From positions 1-6,461 of the forward strand of contig QHPZ01000239.1 of NCBI GenBank assembly GCA_003219225.1: DNA of 6,461 nucleotides. The letters are read 5' to 3'. Every line of letters starts with the position of its first letter. Position 1 is the first letter of the stretch. The position numbers were made by a program, and so were the translations under genes. The stretch comes from Verrucomicrobiota bacterium (GTDB taxonomy: Bacteria; Verrucomicrobiota; Verrucomicrobiia; Chthoniobacterales; UBA10450). Under the pieces are notes generated by a model. That model did no database searches, was not told where the DNA came from, and was given only the letters and a program-made list of their open reading frames with translations. Below, in pieces: positions 1 to 5,934 of the stretch.

Positions 1-7
1 CGAATCA

Positions 8-256
8 ATGCGAACGGCTATGGCCGGCGCCATCGTGGTTGAGTACCTGACCTTGGTCGGAACGCTCGCCTTTTTCGTGCAAGGGCAAATGCCGCCGATT
101 GCGCAAACGATGCTCACGAGTTTCACAAGTGTCGTCGGCATCGTGATCGCGTTCTATTTCGGTGCGTCGGCATTCGTCCAAGTGCAACGCGAAAAACGGG
201 ACGAGAGAAAAGCGAAGGACGAGGAAAAGACCGCGGATCAGAATCCAACAGTGTAG
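8..256 (+). CDS. Small two-helix membrane protein, possibly 5'-truncated by the window edge
   Basis: I do not recognise a named family. The 82-residue product has two hydrophobic segments, roughly residues 5-25 (AGAIVVEYLTLVGTLAFFVQ) and 36-58, separated by a short polar turn containing QMPP. A highly charged Lys/Arg/Glu/Asp tail of about 25 residues follows. By the positive-inside rule the tail should be cytoplasmic, giving a hairpin in the inner membrane. The ATG at 8 is the first visible start, but the frame stays open back to base 2, so the true start may lie outside the window; an ATG at 20 is another option. The gene ends 139 bases before glnD on the same strand, with a small hairpin between them. 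The size and shape resemble holin-like or uncharacterised membrane proteins, but nothing in the sequence decides its function. Confidence 0.6.
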   Translation: MRTAMAGAIVVEYLTLVGTLAFFVQGQMPPIAQTMLTSFTSVVGIVIAFYFGASAFVQVQREKRDERKAKDEEKTADQNPTV

Positions 257-272
257 CGATACCGTAGGCAGT

Positions 273-291
273 TGGAGGGCGTGTCCCTCCA
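273..291. repeat. Perfect 7-bp intergenic hairpin
   Basis: TGGAGGG (273-279) and CCCTCCA (285-291) can pair around a five-base loop, CGTGT, shortly after the small membrane gene stops. No run of T follows on either strand, so it is not a standard intrinsic terminator. It may be a remnant of a dispersed intergenic repeat or a transcript 3'-end hairpin. Confidence 0.45.
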
Positions 292-328
292 CGCAACGGC
301 GGAACATTGGAAGAGCAAACCGCTGCGG

Positions 329-358
329 TTTTGGATTTTCGAATTTCGATTTTAGATT
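329..358. repeat. AT-rich degenerate intergenic repeat upstream of glnD
   Basis: An AT-rich patch in otherwise GC-rich DNA is built from variants of GATTTT / GAATTTC (TTTTGGATTT at 329-338, then CGAATTTCGATTTTAGATT). The same ten bases TTTTGGATTT recur at 3104-3113, just after the glnD stop, so related AT-rich patches flank the gene on both sides. A weak promoter can be read here (TTGGAT at 331, 16-base spacer, TAGATT at 353), but the match is poor. A dispersed repeat is an equally good reading. Confidence 0.3.
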
Positions 359-395
359 AAGGGCGACTGCCTGGAACTTTAAGATCGACAATCGA

Positions 396-1751
396 ATGCC
401 GCGCCATTTGGAACAAGTGCTTGCGCACGCGGAGAACCAGCTTGCCGCGACGGGGGCGAAGCGGCCGACGGAAGTGTTGCCTGTTTACAAGCGCTTCCTC
501 AAGATCGAGGAGCACCGGCTCCGCCTGAAACATCAGGCGGGCGGGGGTGGACGCGAGATTTGCGCGCGTCGGGCCGATCTGGTGGATGTTTTATTGCGGC
601 GCGTTTTTGACGCGGCGACCGCGGCGGTGCGCGGCGAAAATGATGACGGTCCGGCGCTGGCGTTGATCGCGATTGGCGGCTACGGGCGCGGCGAGCTGAA
701 CCCGTTCAGCGATGTCGGTCCGATGGTGTTGCACGACGGCGCGGCCGGAAAAGTTTCCGCGGACATCGAGCAAATCGTCCAGCAAATCCTCTATTTGCTC
801 TGGGACATCGGGTTCAAGGTCGGTCATTCCACGCGCTCACTGAAAGAAGCGATCGCCGACGCGAATCGCGACATGCAGACAAAGACGGCGATGCTCGAGT
901 CGCGACATCTGGCCGGCGACGCAGAATTGACCCGGGAATTTCGAGAACTGTTTCGAGTAAAATGCGTGACCGGTTATGAGCGCGAGTACGTCGAACAGCG
1001 GATGCAGGACCAGTTTTCTCGCCATAAAAAATTCGGCGACAGCGTTTATTTGCAGGAACCACACATCAAAAGCGGCTGCGGCGGTCTGCGCGATTATCAG
1101 AACCTGCTCTGGATGGCCAATTTTAAGGAAGGCGCGCTCACGACGCGGCACCTTGTTGGCAAAGATTGGCTGAGTGAATCCGACCAGCGCCGGATCGAAT
1201 CGGCCTACGATTTCCTGCTCCGGCTGCGCACCGACCTGCATTATCTGACCGGCCGGGGCAGCGACATTTTGCATCTCAACGTGCAGGAACAAATCGCGCG
1301 GCGCCTCGGTTACGGCGCAAACAAAAGTCAGCTCCGGATGGAAGAGTTGATGCACGATTATTACGAGCATGCCCGAAACATTTTCCGGGTGACGCAGCGG
1401 ATCACCGAGCAATTCGCGAGCGGCGCGGCGACGGAAGGGTTGCTCTCGCTCTTCAGCTTTTTGCCGTTGCTCCGGCCGGAAACAAAGCGGCTCGGATTAT
1501 TTTTCATTCGGAATCGGCAACTGAACACGGACGACCGCGCTTTGTTTCGGAAGCATCCGGTGGAGATGATGCGCGTGTTCGAACTCGCGCAGGAGCACGA
1601 TGTCGATCTTAGCCCCGAGCTGGCAGACCTGCTCGGCCGCGCGAAATCTTCGAAACGATCTTGTCGCGCAAGGGCAAAGTCGGCCGCGCGCTACGACTTA
1701 TGCACCGCACCGATTTTCTGGGACGCTATCTCCCGGAGTTTGGACAATTGA
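396..1751 (+). CDS. glnD: GlnD N-terminal fragment: nucleotidyltransferase domain, catalytic Asp replaced, C-terminus out of frame
   Basis: This is the amino-terminal half of the PII uridylyltransferase. The ATG at 396 gives MPRHLEQVLAHAE and fits the usual start; the frame is open further upstream, but those residues look non-coding, and no clear Shine-Dalgarno precedes the ATG. The family block IEEHRLRLKHQAGGGGREIC is present at about residues 31-50. The Pol beta-type signature begins at G94 (GGYGRGELNPFSD), but the expected second aspartate, two residues after D106, is G108, followed by P109 where Leu or Ile is usual. Each change could be one transition from GATCTG to GGTCCG. The block GCGGLRDYQNLLWM is intact, so the domain is otherwise well conserved. 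Family-like sequence ends near residue 415 (ELADLLGR). The last 36 residues are an out-of-frame tail. As it stands the product would lack HD and ACT domains and probably could not uridylylate PII. Confidence 0.85.
   Translation: MPRHLEQVLAHAENQLAATGAKRPTEVLPVYKRFLKIEEHRLRLKHQAGGGGREICARRADLVDVLLRRVFDAATAAVRGENDDGPALALIAIGGYGRGELNPFSDVGPMVLHDGAAGKVSADIEQIVQQILYLLWDIGFKVGHSTRSLKEAIADANRDMQTKTAMLESRHLAGDAELTREFRELFRVKCVTGYEREYVEQRMQDQFSRHKKFGDSVYLQEPHIKSGCGGLRDYQNLLWMANFKEGALTTRHLVGKDWLSESDQRRIESAYDFLLRLRTDLHYLTGRGSDILHLNVQEQIARRLGYGANKSQLRMEELMHDYYEHARNIFRVTQRITEQFASGAATEGLLSLFSFLPLLRPETKRLGLFFIRNRQLNTDDRALFRKHPVEMMRVFELAQEHDVDLSPELADLLGRAKSSKRSCRARAKSAARYDLCTAPIFWDAISRSLDN
1629..1660 (+). other. 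Frame junction inside glnD with probable small deletion
   Basis: The upstream frame is family-like up to LADLLGR (about 1620-1640). The downstream frame is already family-like from PREIFETIL, starting at about 1637. In related proteins, as far as I recall the family, roughly a dozen or more residues separate these two blocks. Here they abut and the frames differ by 3k+1 bases. The simplest reading is an out-of-frame deletion of a few tens of bases, plausibly between CGCGC-type short repeats (GGCCGCGCGAAA lies at the join). A sequencing or assembly error could produce the same picture. Confidence 0.6.
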
Positions 1752-3097
1752 CGTGTCTCGTACAACACGAATTCCTCCATCGTTACACCGCGGACGAACA
1801 CACGCTGGTCTGCATCGACAAACTCGACGCGTTGTGCAGCACCGAGGACAAGAAACTGATCTTTTATCGGCGCTTGTTCGAGAGACTGGAAGATCCGCTC
1901 GTGCTTTATCTCGCGTTGCTCCTGCACGACACGGGTAAAGCTGTCGGCGCGCGGCCGCACTCGGAGGCTAGCGCGGTGTTCGCGCAACGTGTCGCCACGC
2001 GCCTCCAGTTATCGCCCGAGCAACGCAAGTCGCTCATTCTTCTGGTCGACCACCATCTCACTCTCTCGAACATCGCGCAGCAGCGAAACCTCGACGACCC
2101 AGCAACGGTCATTGAGATGGCGAACATCGTGAAGGACCAGAAAAACCTGAACGCGCTCATGCTGCTCACGCTCGCCGATGGTCAGGGCACCAGCGCCGAA
2201 GCGTGGTCGGATTGGAAGGAATCGCTCGTCTGGCAACTTTTTCACGCCACCTCGCAGTATCTCGTCGATCAGCAATCGTATCACGAACAAACGAAAATCG
2301 AGCGCGATAGGCTCCGGCGAGAAGTCGCGGAGAAATTGCCGCCCGATTACGCCGAAGAAATCGAAGCGCATTTCGATTTCATGCCGGACAATTATTTCCG
2401 CGCGTTTGAACCGCGAGAGATTGTCGATCATCTGAAACTTTATCGCCGGTTCCTCGAGAACCTTTCCAGCCAAAGCGATCAACCGCTTGCTCCGGCAGTG
2501 TCCTGGGAAGTTTGCGCGGAGCAAGGCCACACGGTGGTGACGTTTTGCACCTGGGAACGCGAGCGACTGCTCGCCAAGATCGCCGGCTCGTTCTCCGTCG
2601 TTCCGATCAATATCCTGAGTGCCGACGTGTTCCCGCGCGGCGATAACGTCACGTTTCAGATTTTTCATGTCTGCGATCTCCGCGGGCGCGCCGTGACGAA
2701 GGCGGAGGATTTCCAAACGGTCGAAGCGACTTTGCGCGGCGCGCTGGAAAAACTGGAATTCGTTCTCGCCCCGTTGATCGCAAAGGCCCGGCTCGAAAAA
2801 CGTCGGCTGACGCAGGAAATCGACTTTCCGACGCGGATCGCGGTCGATAACAAAGCGCACCCGAGCTACACGCTGATTCAGATTCAAACGCCCGATCGGC
2901 TCGGTTTACTTTACGACCTTCTTTCCTGTCTCGATCGCGCAGGCGTCGAGATTGTGCTCTCGCGAATCAGCACCCAGAACGGCGCCGCGATTGACACGTT
3001 TTACGTGTGCGATCGCGCCATGCACGGCAAGATCACCGACGCACAGCGGATTGGCGCGTTACAGAAAGAACTGCAAACCGCAGCGCTCGGAGCGTAG
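1661..3097 (+). CDS. glnD: GlnD C-terminal fragment: HD domain plus two ACT domains
   Basis: This is the uridylyl-removing and glutamine-sensing half of GlnD. Numbering from the TTG at 1661, the HD-domain metal ligands are all visible: the YTADEHT block (42-48), LLLHDTGK with H89/D90, PHSEAS (H100) and the DHH triplet (130-132). The conserved LTLADGQGTS follows near 169-178. ACT domain 1 spans about 291-338 (VVTFCTWERERLLAKIAGSF) and ACT domain 2 about 403-455 (YTLIQIQTPDRLGLLYDLLS); these bind glutamine in the family. Nothing in this half looks damaged. No good ribosome binding site precedes TTG 1661 or the next option, ATG 1700, and family-like residues extend upstream to about 1637. It therefore looks like the tail of a broken gene rather than a separate gene. 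If translated alone it would be an HD-ACT protein able at most to deuridylylate PII. Confidence 0.8.
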   Translation: MSRKGKVGRALRLMHRTDFLGRYLPEFGQLTCLVQHEFLHRYTADEHTLVCIDKLDALCSTEDKKLIFYRRLFERLEDPLVLYLALLLHDTGKAVGARPHSEASAVFAQRVATRLQLSPEQRKSLILLVDHHLTLSNIAQQRNLDDPATVIEMANIVKDQKNLNALMLLTLADGQGTSAEAWSDWKESLVWQLFHATSQYLVDQQSYHEQTKIERDRLRREVAEKLPPDYAEEIEAHFDFMPDNYFRAFEPREIVDHLKLYRRFLENLSSQSDQPLAPAVSWEVCAEQGHTVVTFCTWERERLLAKIAGSFSVVPINILSADVFPRGDNVTFQIFHVCDLRGRAVTKAEDFQTVEATLRGALEKLEFVLAPLIAKARLEKRRLTQEIDFPTRIAVDNKAHPSYTLIQIQTPDRLGLLYDLLSCLDRAGVEIVLSRISTQNGAAIDTFYVCDRAMHGKITDAQRIGALQKELQTAALGA

Positions 3098-3118
3098 TTC
3101 CGATTTTGGATTTGATGC

Positions 3119-3139
3119 GGCGCGCCCGGCGGTCGCGCC
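3119..3139. repeat. GC-rich inverted repeat in the glnD to nucleotidyltransferase gap
   Basis: GGCGCG (3119-3124) and CGCGCC (3134-3139) flank a nine-base loop in the 109-base gap after glnD. The stretch running into CGCGCCCTACC resembles dispersed intergenic repeats I associate with verrucomicrobial genomes; that is recollection, not a search. No T-run follows, so a standard terminator is not supported. Confidence 0.3.
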
Positions 3140-3206
3140 CTACCAGCACGTTGGGCTGAACTTCCGCTCGCTCCATTCGGCGTGCCTGCTTATCGTCTCG
3201 CCGCCG

Positions 3207-3965
3207 ATGAACGCGATCATTCTTTGCGCCGGTTATGCGACGAGGCTGTATCCGCTGACGCTAAACAAGGCGAAGCCGCTGTTGGAAGTCGCGGGCAAGC
3301 CGATTGTGGAATGGGTGCTCGATAATCTGCGGCCGGTGTCGAATCTCGGGACCATTTTCCTGGTGACGAACAACAAGTTCGCGAGCGATTTTCAGAACTG
3401 GGCCAAAGGCTATCAAGATCGATATCGTAGCGTGCGGATCAAAGTGATGAACGACGGTTCGACGAGCGACAATGACAAGCTCGGCGCCATCGGTGATATC
3501 AATTTTGTTCGGACCCGCGAAGACAGTTTGGCTGGCGACGATCTGCTCATTATTGCCGGCGACAATTTATTCGACGAACCGCTGACCGGCTTCGTCGCGG
3601 CGGCAAAAGACGCCGTCGCAATGGTGGCGGTGCACGACGTCGGCGATCTCGAGGCAATGAAAAAATACGGTACGGTGACGGTCGACGCCGACGGCGTGAT
3701 TACGCACTTCGAAGAGAAGCCGGAGAAACCGAGGAGCACGCTGGCCGCGGTCGCGCTCTACTATTATTCGCGCGACGTGTTGCCGCTTTTCACCACTTAT
3801 CTCGCAGCGGGAAACAATCCCGATCAACCGGGGCGATTCCTGGAATGGCTTTACACGCGTAAACCGGTGAAGACCTACCAGATCAAAGGGCGCTGGATGG
3901 ATATTGGAAGCAAGGGCACGCTGGAGAAGGCGAACGAGATTTTCTCAATGACGAAATCCGAATGA
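3207..3965 (+). CDS. NDP-sugar pyrophosphorylase-like nucleotidyltransferase
   Basis: The 252-residue protein belongs to the NTP_transferase family (RmlA/GlmU-type fold), which joins a sugar 1-phosphate to a nucleoside triphosphate to make an activated sugar in the cytoplasm. The N-terminal nucleotide-binding signature is at residues 6-23 (LCAGYATRLYPLTLNKAK), the AGYATR variant of the usual GxGTR loop, followed by PLLEVAGKPI. The metal-binding GDN is at 118-120 (D119), FEEKP at 168-172, and the second metal Asp is in WMDIG (D232). There is no left-handed beta-helix or acyltransferase extension, so it is a stand-alone catalytic domain; the substrate (glucose, mannose or another sugar 1-phosphate) cannot be told. 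The ATG at 3207 fits the family N-terminus, although no clear Shine-Dalgarno precedes it. The last five residues (MTKSE) are encoded by an intergenic-type repeat that has run into the 3' end. Confidence 0.88.
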   Translation: MNAIILCAGYATRLYPLTLNKAKPLLEVAGKPIVEWVLDNLRPVSNLGTIFLVTNNKFASDFQNWAKGYQDRYRSVRIKVMNDGSTSDNDKLGAIGDINFVRTREDSLAGDDLLIIAGDNLFDEPLTGFVAAAKDAVAMVAVHDVGDLEAMKKYGTVTVDADGVITHFEEKPEKPRSTLAAVALYYYSRDVLPLFTTYLAAGNNPDQPGRFLEWLYTRKPVKTYQIKGRWMDIGSKGTLEKANEIFSMTKSE

Positions 3966-4055
3966 CGAATGACGAAGGAATAACGAAGCCCGAAAAGCTT
4001 TTCGTCACTTGAACATTTGGGCTTCCTTCGTCATTAGACTTCGTCATTCGTCATT
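3947..4055. repeat. Inverted array of AATGACGAA units between convergent genes, possible bidirectional terminator
   Basis: The 9-mer AATGACGAA occurs at 3947-3955, 3961-3969 and 3968-3976. Its reverse complement TTCGTCATT occurs at 4027-4035, 4040-4048 and 4047-4055. The two arms can fold: AATGACGAAGG (3968-3978) pairs with CCTTCGTCATT (4025-4035), and AAGCCC (3986-3991) pairs with GGGCTT (4019-4024). The centre holds a 14-base perfect palindrome, CGAAAAGCTTTTCG (3991-4004). The left arm encodes the end and stop of the nucleotidyltransferase; the right arm holds the stop of the - strand DUF5069 gene. A role in ending transcription from both sides is inferred from position and structure; there is no long U-tract. 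A dispersed repeat family is the other reading, and the two are compatible. Confidence 0.7.
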
Positions 4056-4479
4056 TCAATCGCCCTTCATCAAACTCGATGAGATCGAAATAGGTTCGGA
4101 TTTCGCTGCGGCCTTTTCCGCCGGCTTCTTTTAGGAAATGGAGGAAGCGCGCTTTCTTTTCGGCGGTATCGGGGTGACGCGCGATCATCGCCAGGTTCCA
4201 TTGCTCGATTTCCTCGGCCGAATGTTTTGAGCTGTGCTTGCGGACCCAGTCTAAAACTTCCGCGTCGCTGTTGAGCCGGTTGGCTGCCTCCTCAAACGCG
4301 TCGCCGTGCAGGTTCAGAAAAGCGAGCAGATGTTTGTCGAAGCCGACAGACTTGTAATTGTATCCGTTGAGGAGTCCCTGCCGGTGCAGGCGCGCTTTGT
4401 CGATCAAGCGCGGCAGATGAACATAGCCGCCAAGCTTCTCGTAAGGACTACGAGGATGCGGTTTGCGCGTCGGCGACAA
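4051..4479 (-). CDS. DUF5069 family protein, TTG start
   Basis: The product, about 142 residues, matches my memory of DUF5069, a small family of unknown function common in Verrucomicrobiota and Planctomycetes. Family-like blocks are SPYEKLGGYVHLPRLIDKAR near the N-terminus, then GFDKHLLAFLNL, then EVLDWVRKH with EEIEQWN, and FDLIEFDEGRL at the very end. It has no signal peptide or membrane segment and is probably a soluble, mostly helical cytoplasmic protein. The start is uncertain. TTG at 4479 puts about ten residues before SPYEK, as usual in the family, and lies one base after the upstream stop. A GTG at 4530 would add 17 residues rich in Arg, Leu and Cys that look like read-through of the neighbouring gene's other frame. 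Neither has a good Shine-Dalgarno, so translational coupling to the bactofilin gene is likely. The stop codon lies in the intergenic repeat. Confidence 0.75.
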   Translation of the reverse strand: MSPTRKPHPRSPYEKLGGYVHLPRLIDKARLHRQGLLNGYNYKSVGFDKHLLAFLNLHGDAFEEAANRLNSDAEVLDWVRKHSSKHSAEEIEQWNLAMIARHPDTAEKKARFLHFLKEAGGKGRSEIRTYFDLIEFDEGRLK

Positions 4480-4480
4480 C

Positions 4481-5332
4481 TTAAGTCGCAGGCAGAGCCT
4501 GGACAGCGGCGGCCGGCAGGTTCGACTCACGCACGGGTGCAGTGGCCAATTTTTCCTGCGGCAACAATTCGGCTTGCGTGAGATCGGCCTGACCGATCAC
4601 GAGCTGGCCGGAAAAGACCCCGCCTTTGTCAATGGTGATGGATTTGGCGGTGACATTGCCCTCGAGTACGCCGGTCTTGTGAATGTTGACTGCGCCGGTC
4701 GCGATAATCTCGGCCGCCATCCGGCCTTTGATGTCGATGTTCGCAACGCGGACACGCCGGAAACATTGCACGTCGGCTTTGCGTTCGACCGAGACGTACC
4801 TGGCGATAAGCCGTCCGGGTATTTTGCCGACGAAATCGATGGTCGCGGATTCTTCGCACTCGAGATTGCCGCGCAGTTTGCCTTCAACCAGCGCCGAGCG
4901 GCAAACGACGCTCGTGCTGCTGAGATCGCCTTTCGCCGTAAGATGGAGTTCGCCGCGGGTGCGAATCGAGCGGCTAAAGCTGGTCGTAATTTTGTAATCG
5001 CGCAGATCGATGTGCGCGCTGCAACCGGGACAGTTCGTCGACATGCTCGCGTCGCTGACCTCGTGTTTGCGTTTGCACTCGAAACACGCCACCACGCGCG
5101 TGCGCGGTTTGCTCCAGATCGCGCCGAGTTTCGGAAATCCCCGAGGCTCCGGTGCGGCGGCGGTCGCCGGCTCTTCCTTGACGCGAAGCTTTAGCCCAGG
5201 CTTTGGCGCACTCGGTGAGAAATAGCGGCCGCACTGGCGGCACATTGTGCTCTTGGCCGCGGCATAGTCCATCTGCTTGAAGCCACAGTGTGGACACTCC
5301 ACACTGACTTTCGCAGGCAACGGCTTGGCCAC
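4481..5332 (-). CDS. Bactofilin-like polymer-forming protein with two N-terminal zinc ribbons
   Basis: The 283-residue protein has three parts. Residues 13-34 form a first zinc ribbon (CPHC ... CRQC). A Pro/Ala-rich linker follows, then a second ribbon at 83-104 (CFEC ... CPGC). From about 112 to 250 there is a repetitive beta-rich domain with the short hydrophobic/glycine repeats of the bactofilin (DUF583, PF04519) beta-helix, for example GKLRGNLEC, GVLEGNVTAKSITIDKGG and FSGQLVIG. Bactofilins polymerise without nucleotide and serve as cytoskeletal scaffolds for wall or envelope proteins; the ribbons may recruit partners or bind nucleic acid, which is inference. The start is GTG at 5332; an in-frame TAA (the previous gene's stop) lies 30 bases upstream with no other start between. 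It follows a canonical bactofilin by 27 bases and precedes DUF5069 by one base, so it is probably co-transcribed with both. Confidence 0.82.
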   Translation of the reverse strand: MAKPLPAKVSVECPHCGFKQMDYAAAKSTMCRQCGRYFSPSAPKPGLKLRVKEEPATAAAPEPRGFPKLGAIWSKPRTRVVACFECKRKHEVSDASMSTNCPGCSAHIDLRDYKITTSFSRSIRTRGELHLTAKGDLSSTSVVCRSALVEGKLRGNLECEESATIDFVGKIPGRLIARYVSVERKADVQCFRRVRVANIDIKGRMAAEIIATGAVNIHKTGVLEGNVTAKSITIDKGGVFSGQLVIGQADLTQAELLPQEKLATAPVRESNLPAAAVQALPAT

Positions 5333-5349
5333 GGGTGCGAAGAGCGAAG

Positions 5350-5358
5350 CCTCCTCTC
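5350..5358 (-). promoter_or_regulatory. Shine-Dalgarno-like site for the zinc-ribbon bactofilin
   Basis: On the - strand this reads GAGAGGAGG, a strong anti-16S match, in the 27-base gap between the two bactofilin genes. It is 17 bases from the GTG at 5332, longer than the usual 5-10. No start codon lies nearer in frame, so either the long spacing is tolerated or the site also assists coupling from the upstream gene. Confidence 0.4.
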
Positions 5359-5359
5359 G

Positions 5360-5929
5360 TTAGGGACGCGCGCCGCCAAACGCGGCTTTGACCGGTTCCT
5401 CGTGACGAACGACTTCCGGACGTGCCGGCATCGGCTTGGCGGTGCTGGTCCCGCTGGTCACTTCGGATTTGCCAATGAAAGTGGCGCCTTCTTCGATCAC
5501 GAGGCGAGCGGCTTTGAGGTCGCCCTGCAACGTGCACTTGGCCTTGAGCTCGCAGCGCTCGGCCACGGTGATGTTGCCCTGTACTTTGCCAAACACCGTG
5601 ATCGATTTGGTCTTGATCTCGCCGCGAATATCGGCGTTCTCACCGATCGTCAGCACACCATCCGAGTTGATTTCGCCTTCGACCTTCCCGTCGATGAGCA
5701 GCTCCTTTTGGAATTTGATCGAGCCTTTGATTTCGACATCGCTCGAGAGGACGTCTTTGCCAGAATGTTCTGCCATATGTTTTTTGTAATCGGTTGATGG
5801 TGGTGGTGGTGGTGGTGGTGAAGGTGATGCTTTCGGTGGTTCGCCGCGTCCGAATCGGCTCTGATCCTCGGCCGGTGTGGGCAAAGAAGTTTCGCCGATC
5901 GGCTTCTGCGGCATGAATTTTTTCAACAC
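5360..5929 (-). CDS. Bactofilin (polymer-forming cytoskeletal protein)
   Basis: The 189-residue protein is a standard bactofilin (PF04519). An unstructured N-terminal tail of about 55 residues contains seven consecutive prolines (38-44). The core beta-helix runs from about 60 to 155, with typical repeats: SSDVEIKGSIKF, LLIDGKVEGEI, LTIGENADIRGEI, ITVFGKVQGNI and CTLQGDLKAARLVIEEGATFIG. A short disordered C-terminal tail ends in GGARP. There is no signal peptide; the protein should assemble on the cytoplasmic face of the membrane as a scaffold for shape or envelope functions. The start is either GTG at 5929 or ATG at 5914 (MPQKPIGETS). A strong promoter immediately upstream places the likely transcript start near 5928, which favours ATG 5914 with a very short leader, or a leaderless GTG. 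It heads the probable operon with the zinc-ribbon bactofilin and DUF5069. Confidence 0.9.
   Translation of the reverse strand: MLKKFMPQKPIGETSLPTPAEDQSRFGRGEPPKASPSPPPPPPPSTDYKKHMAEHSGKDVLSSDVEIKGSIKFQKELLIDGKVEGEINSDGVLTIGENADIRGEIKTKSITVFGKVQGNITVAERCELKAKCTLQGDLKAARLVIEEGATFIGKSEVTSGTSTAKPMPARPEVVRHEEPVKAAFGGARP
5798..5818. repeat. Triplet tandem repeat (TGG)7 encoding the poly-proline linker
   Basis: Seven perfect TGG triplets on the + strand are CCA codons on the coding (-) strand and specify Pro38 to Pro44 of the bactofilin. Slippage would add or remove prolines without changing the frame. Using one codon for every proline suggests recent repeat expansion rather than selection on each residue. 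Confidence 0.85.
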
Positions 5930-5934
5930 GCGTT

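Larger units (their letters stand above)
396..3097 (+). pseudogene. glnD: glnD locus as a whole: disrupted PII uridylyltransferase/uridylyl-removing enzyme
   Basis: Read together, the two frames give about 890 residues in the standard GlnD order: nucleotidyltransferase, linker helices, HD phosphohydrolase, then two C-terminal ACT domains. That is close to the usual family length. GlnD attaches UMP to the PII signalling protein when glutamine is low and removes it when glutamine is high, so it sits at the top of nitrogen control. Two defects are visible. The catalytic Asp pair in the nucleotidyltransferase motif is broken (SDVG instead of SDVD). The frame also changes from the 396 frame to the 1661 frame around 1638-1642. 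No slippery heptamer or strong internal ribosome binding site argues for programmed expression. I infer a decaying gene or an assembly error, with a functional split protein as the less likely alternative. Confidence 0.7.

Noticed and set aside
331..358. Promoter for glnD (TTGGAT, 16-base spacer, TAGATT)
   Set aside because: Both boxes match poorly and the region is low-complexity AT-rich repeat where such matches arise by chance.
162..395. Upstream N-terminal extension of the GlnD frame
   Set aside because: The extra 78 residues overlap the membrane protein gene and intergenic repeats, are Arg-rich and look unlike any GlnD N-terminus; ATG 396 fits better.
837..1412. A 191-residue antisense open frame inside the glnD nucleotidyltransferase region
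   Set aside because: It lies opposite highly conserved GlnD blocks such as GCGGLRDYQNLLWM and has no credible start or motif; it is a shadow.
1638..1665. Programmed ribosomal frameshift joining the two glnD frames
   Set aside because: No X-XXY-YYZ slippery heptamer is present, and the two halves appear to lack intervening residues, which slippage cannot explain.
2009..2887. A 292-residue open frame on the - strand opposite the HD/ACT half of glnD
   Set aside because: The + strand here shows clear GlnD domains; the antisense frame is Arg/Phe-rich with no recognisable motif and is the usual shadow of GC-biased codons.
3947..4055. CRISPR array or attachment site
   Set aside because: The units are only nine bases, some overlap, and they are arranged head-to-head without regular spacers; no cas, integrase or tRNA gene is present.
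4463..5194. A 243-residue open frame on the + strand opposite the zinc-ribbon bactofilin
   Set aside because: The - strand has zinc ribbons, the bactofilin repeat pattern and operon spacing. The + strand frame is low-complexity Ala/Arg/Asp/Phe sequence with no domain.
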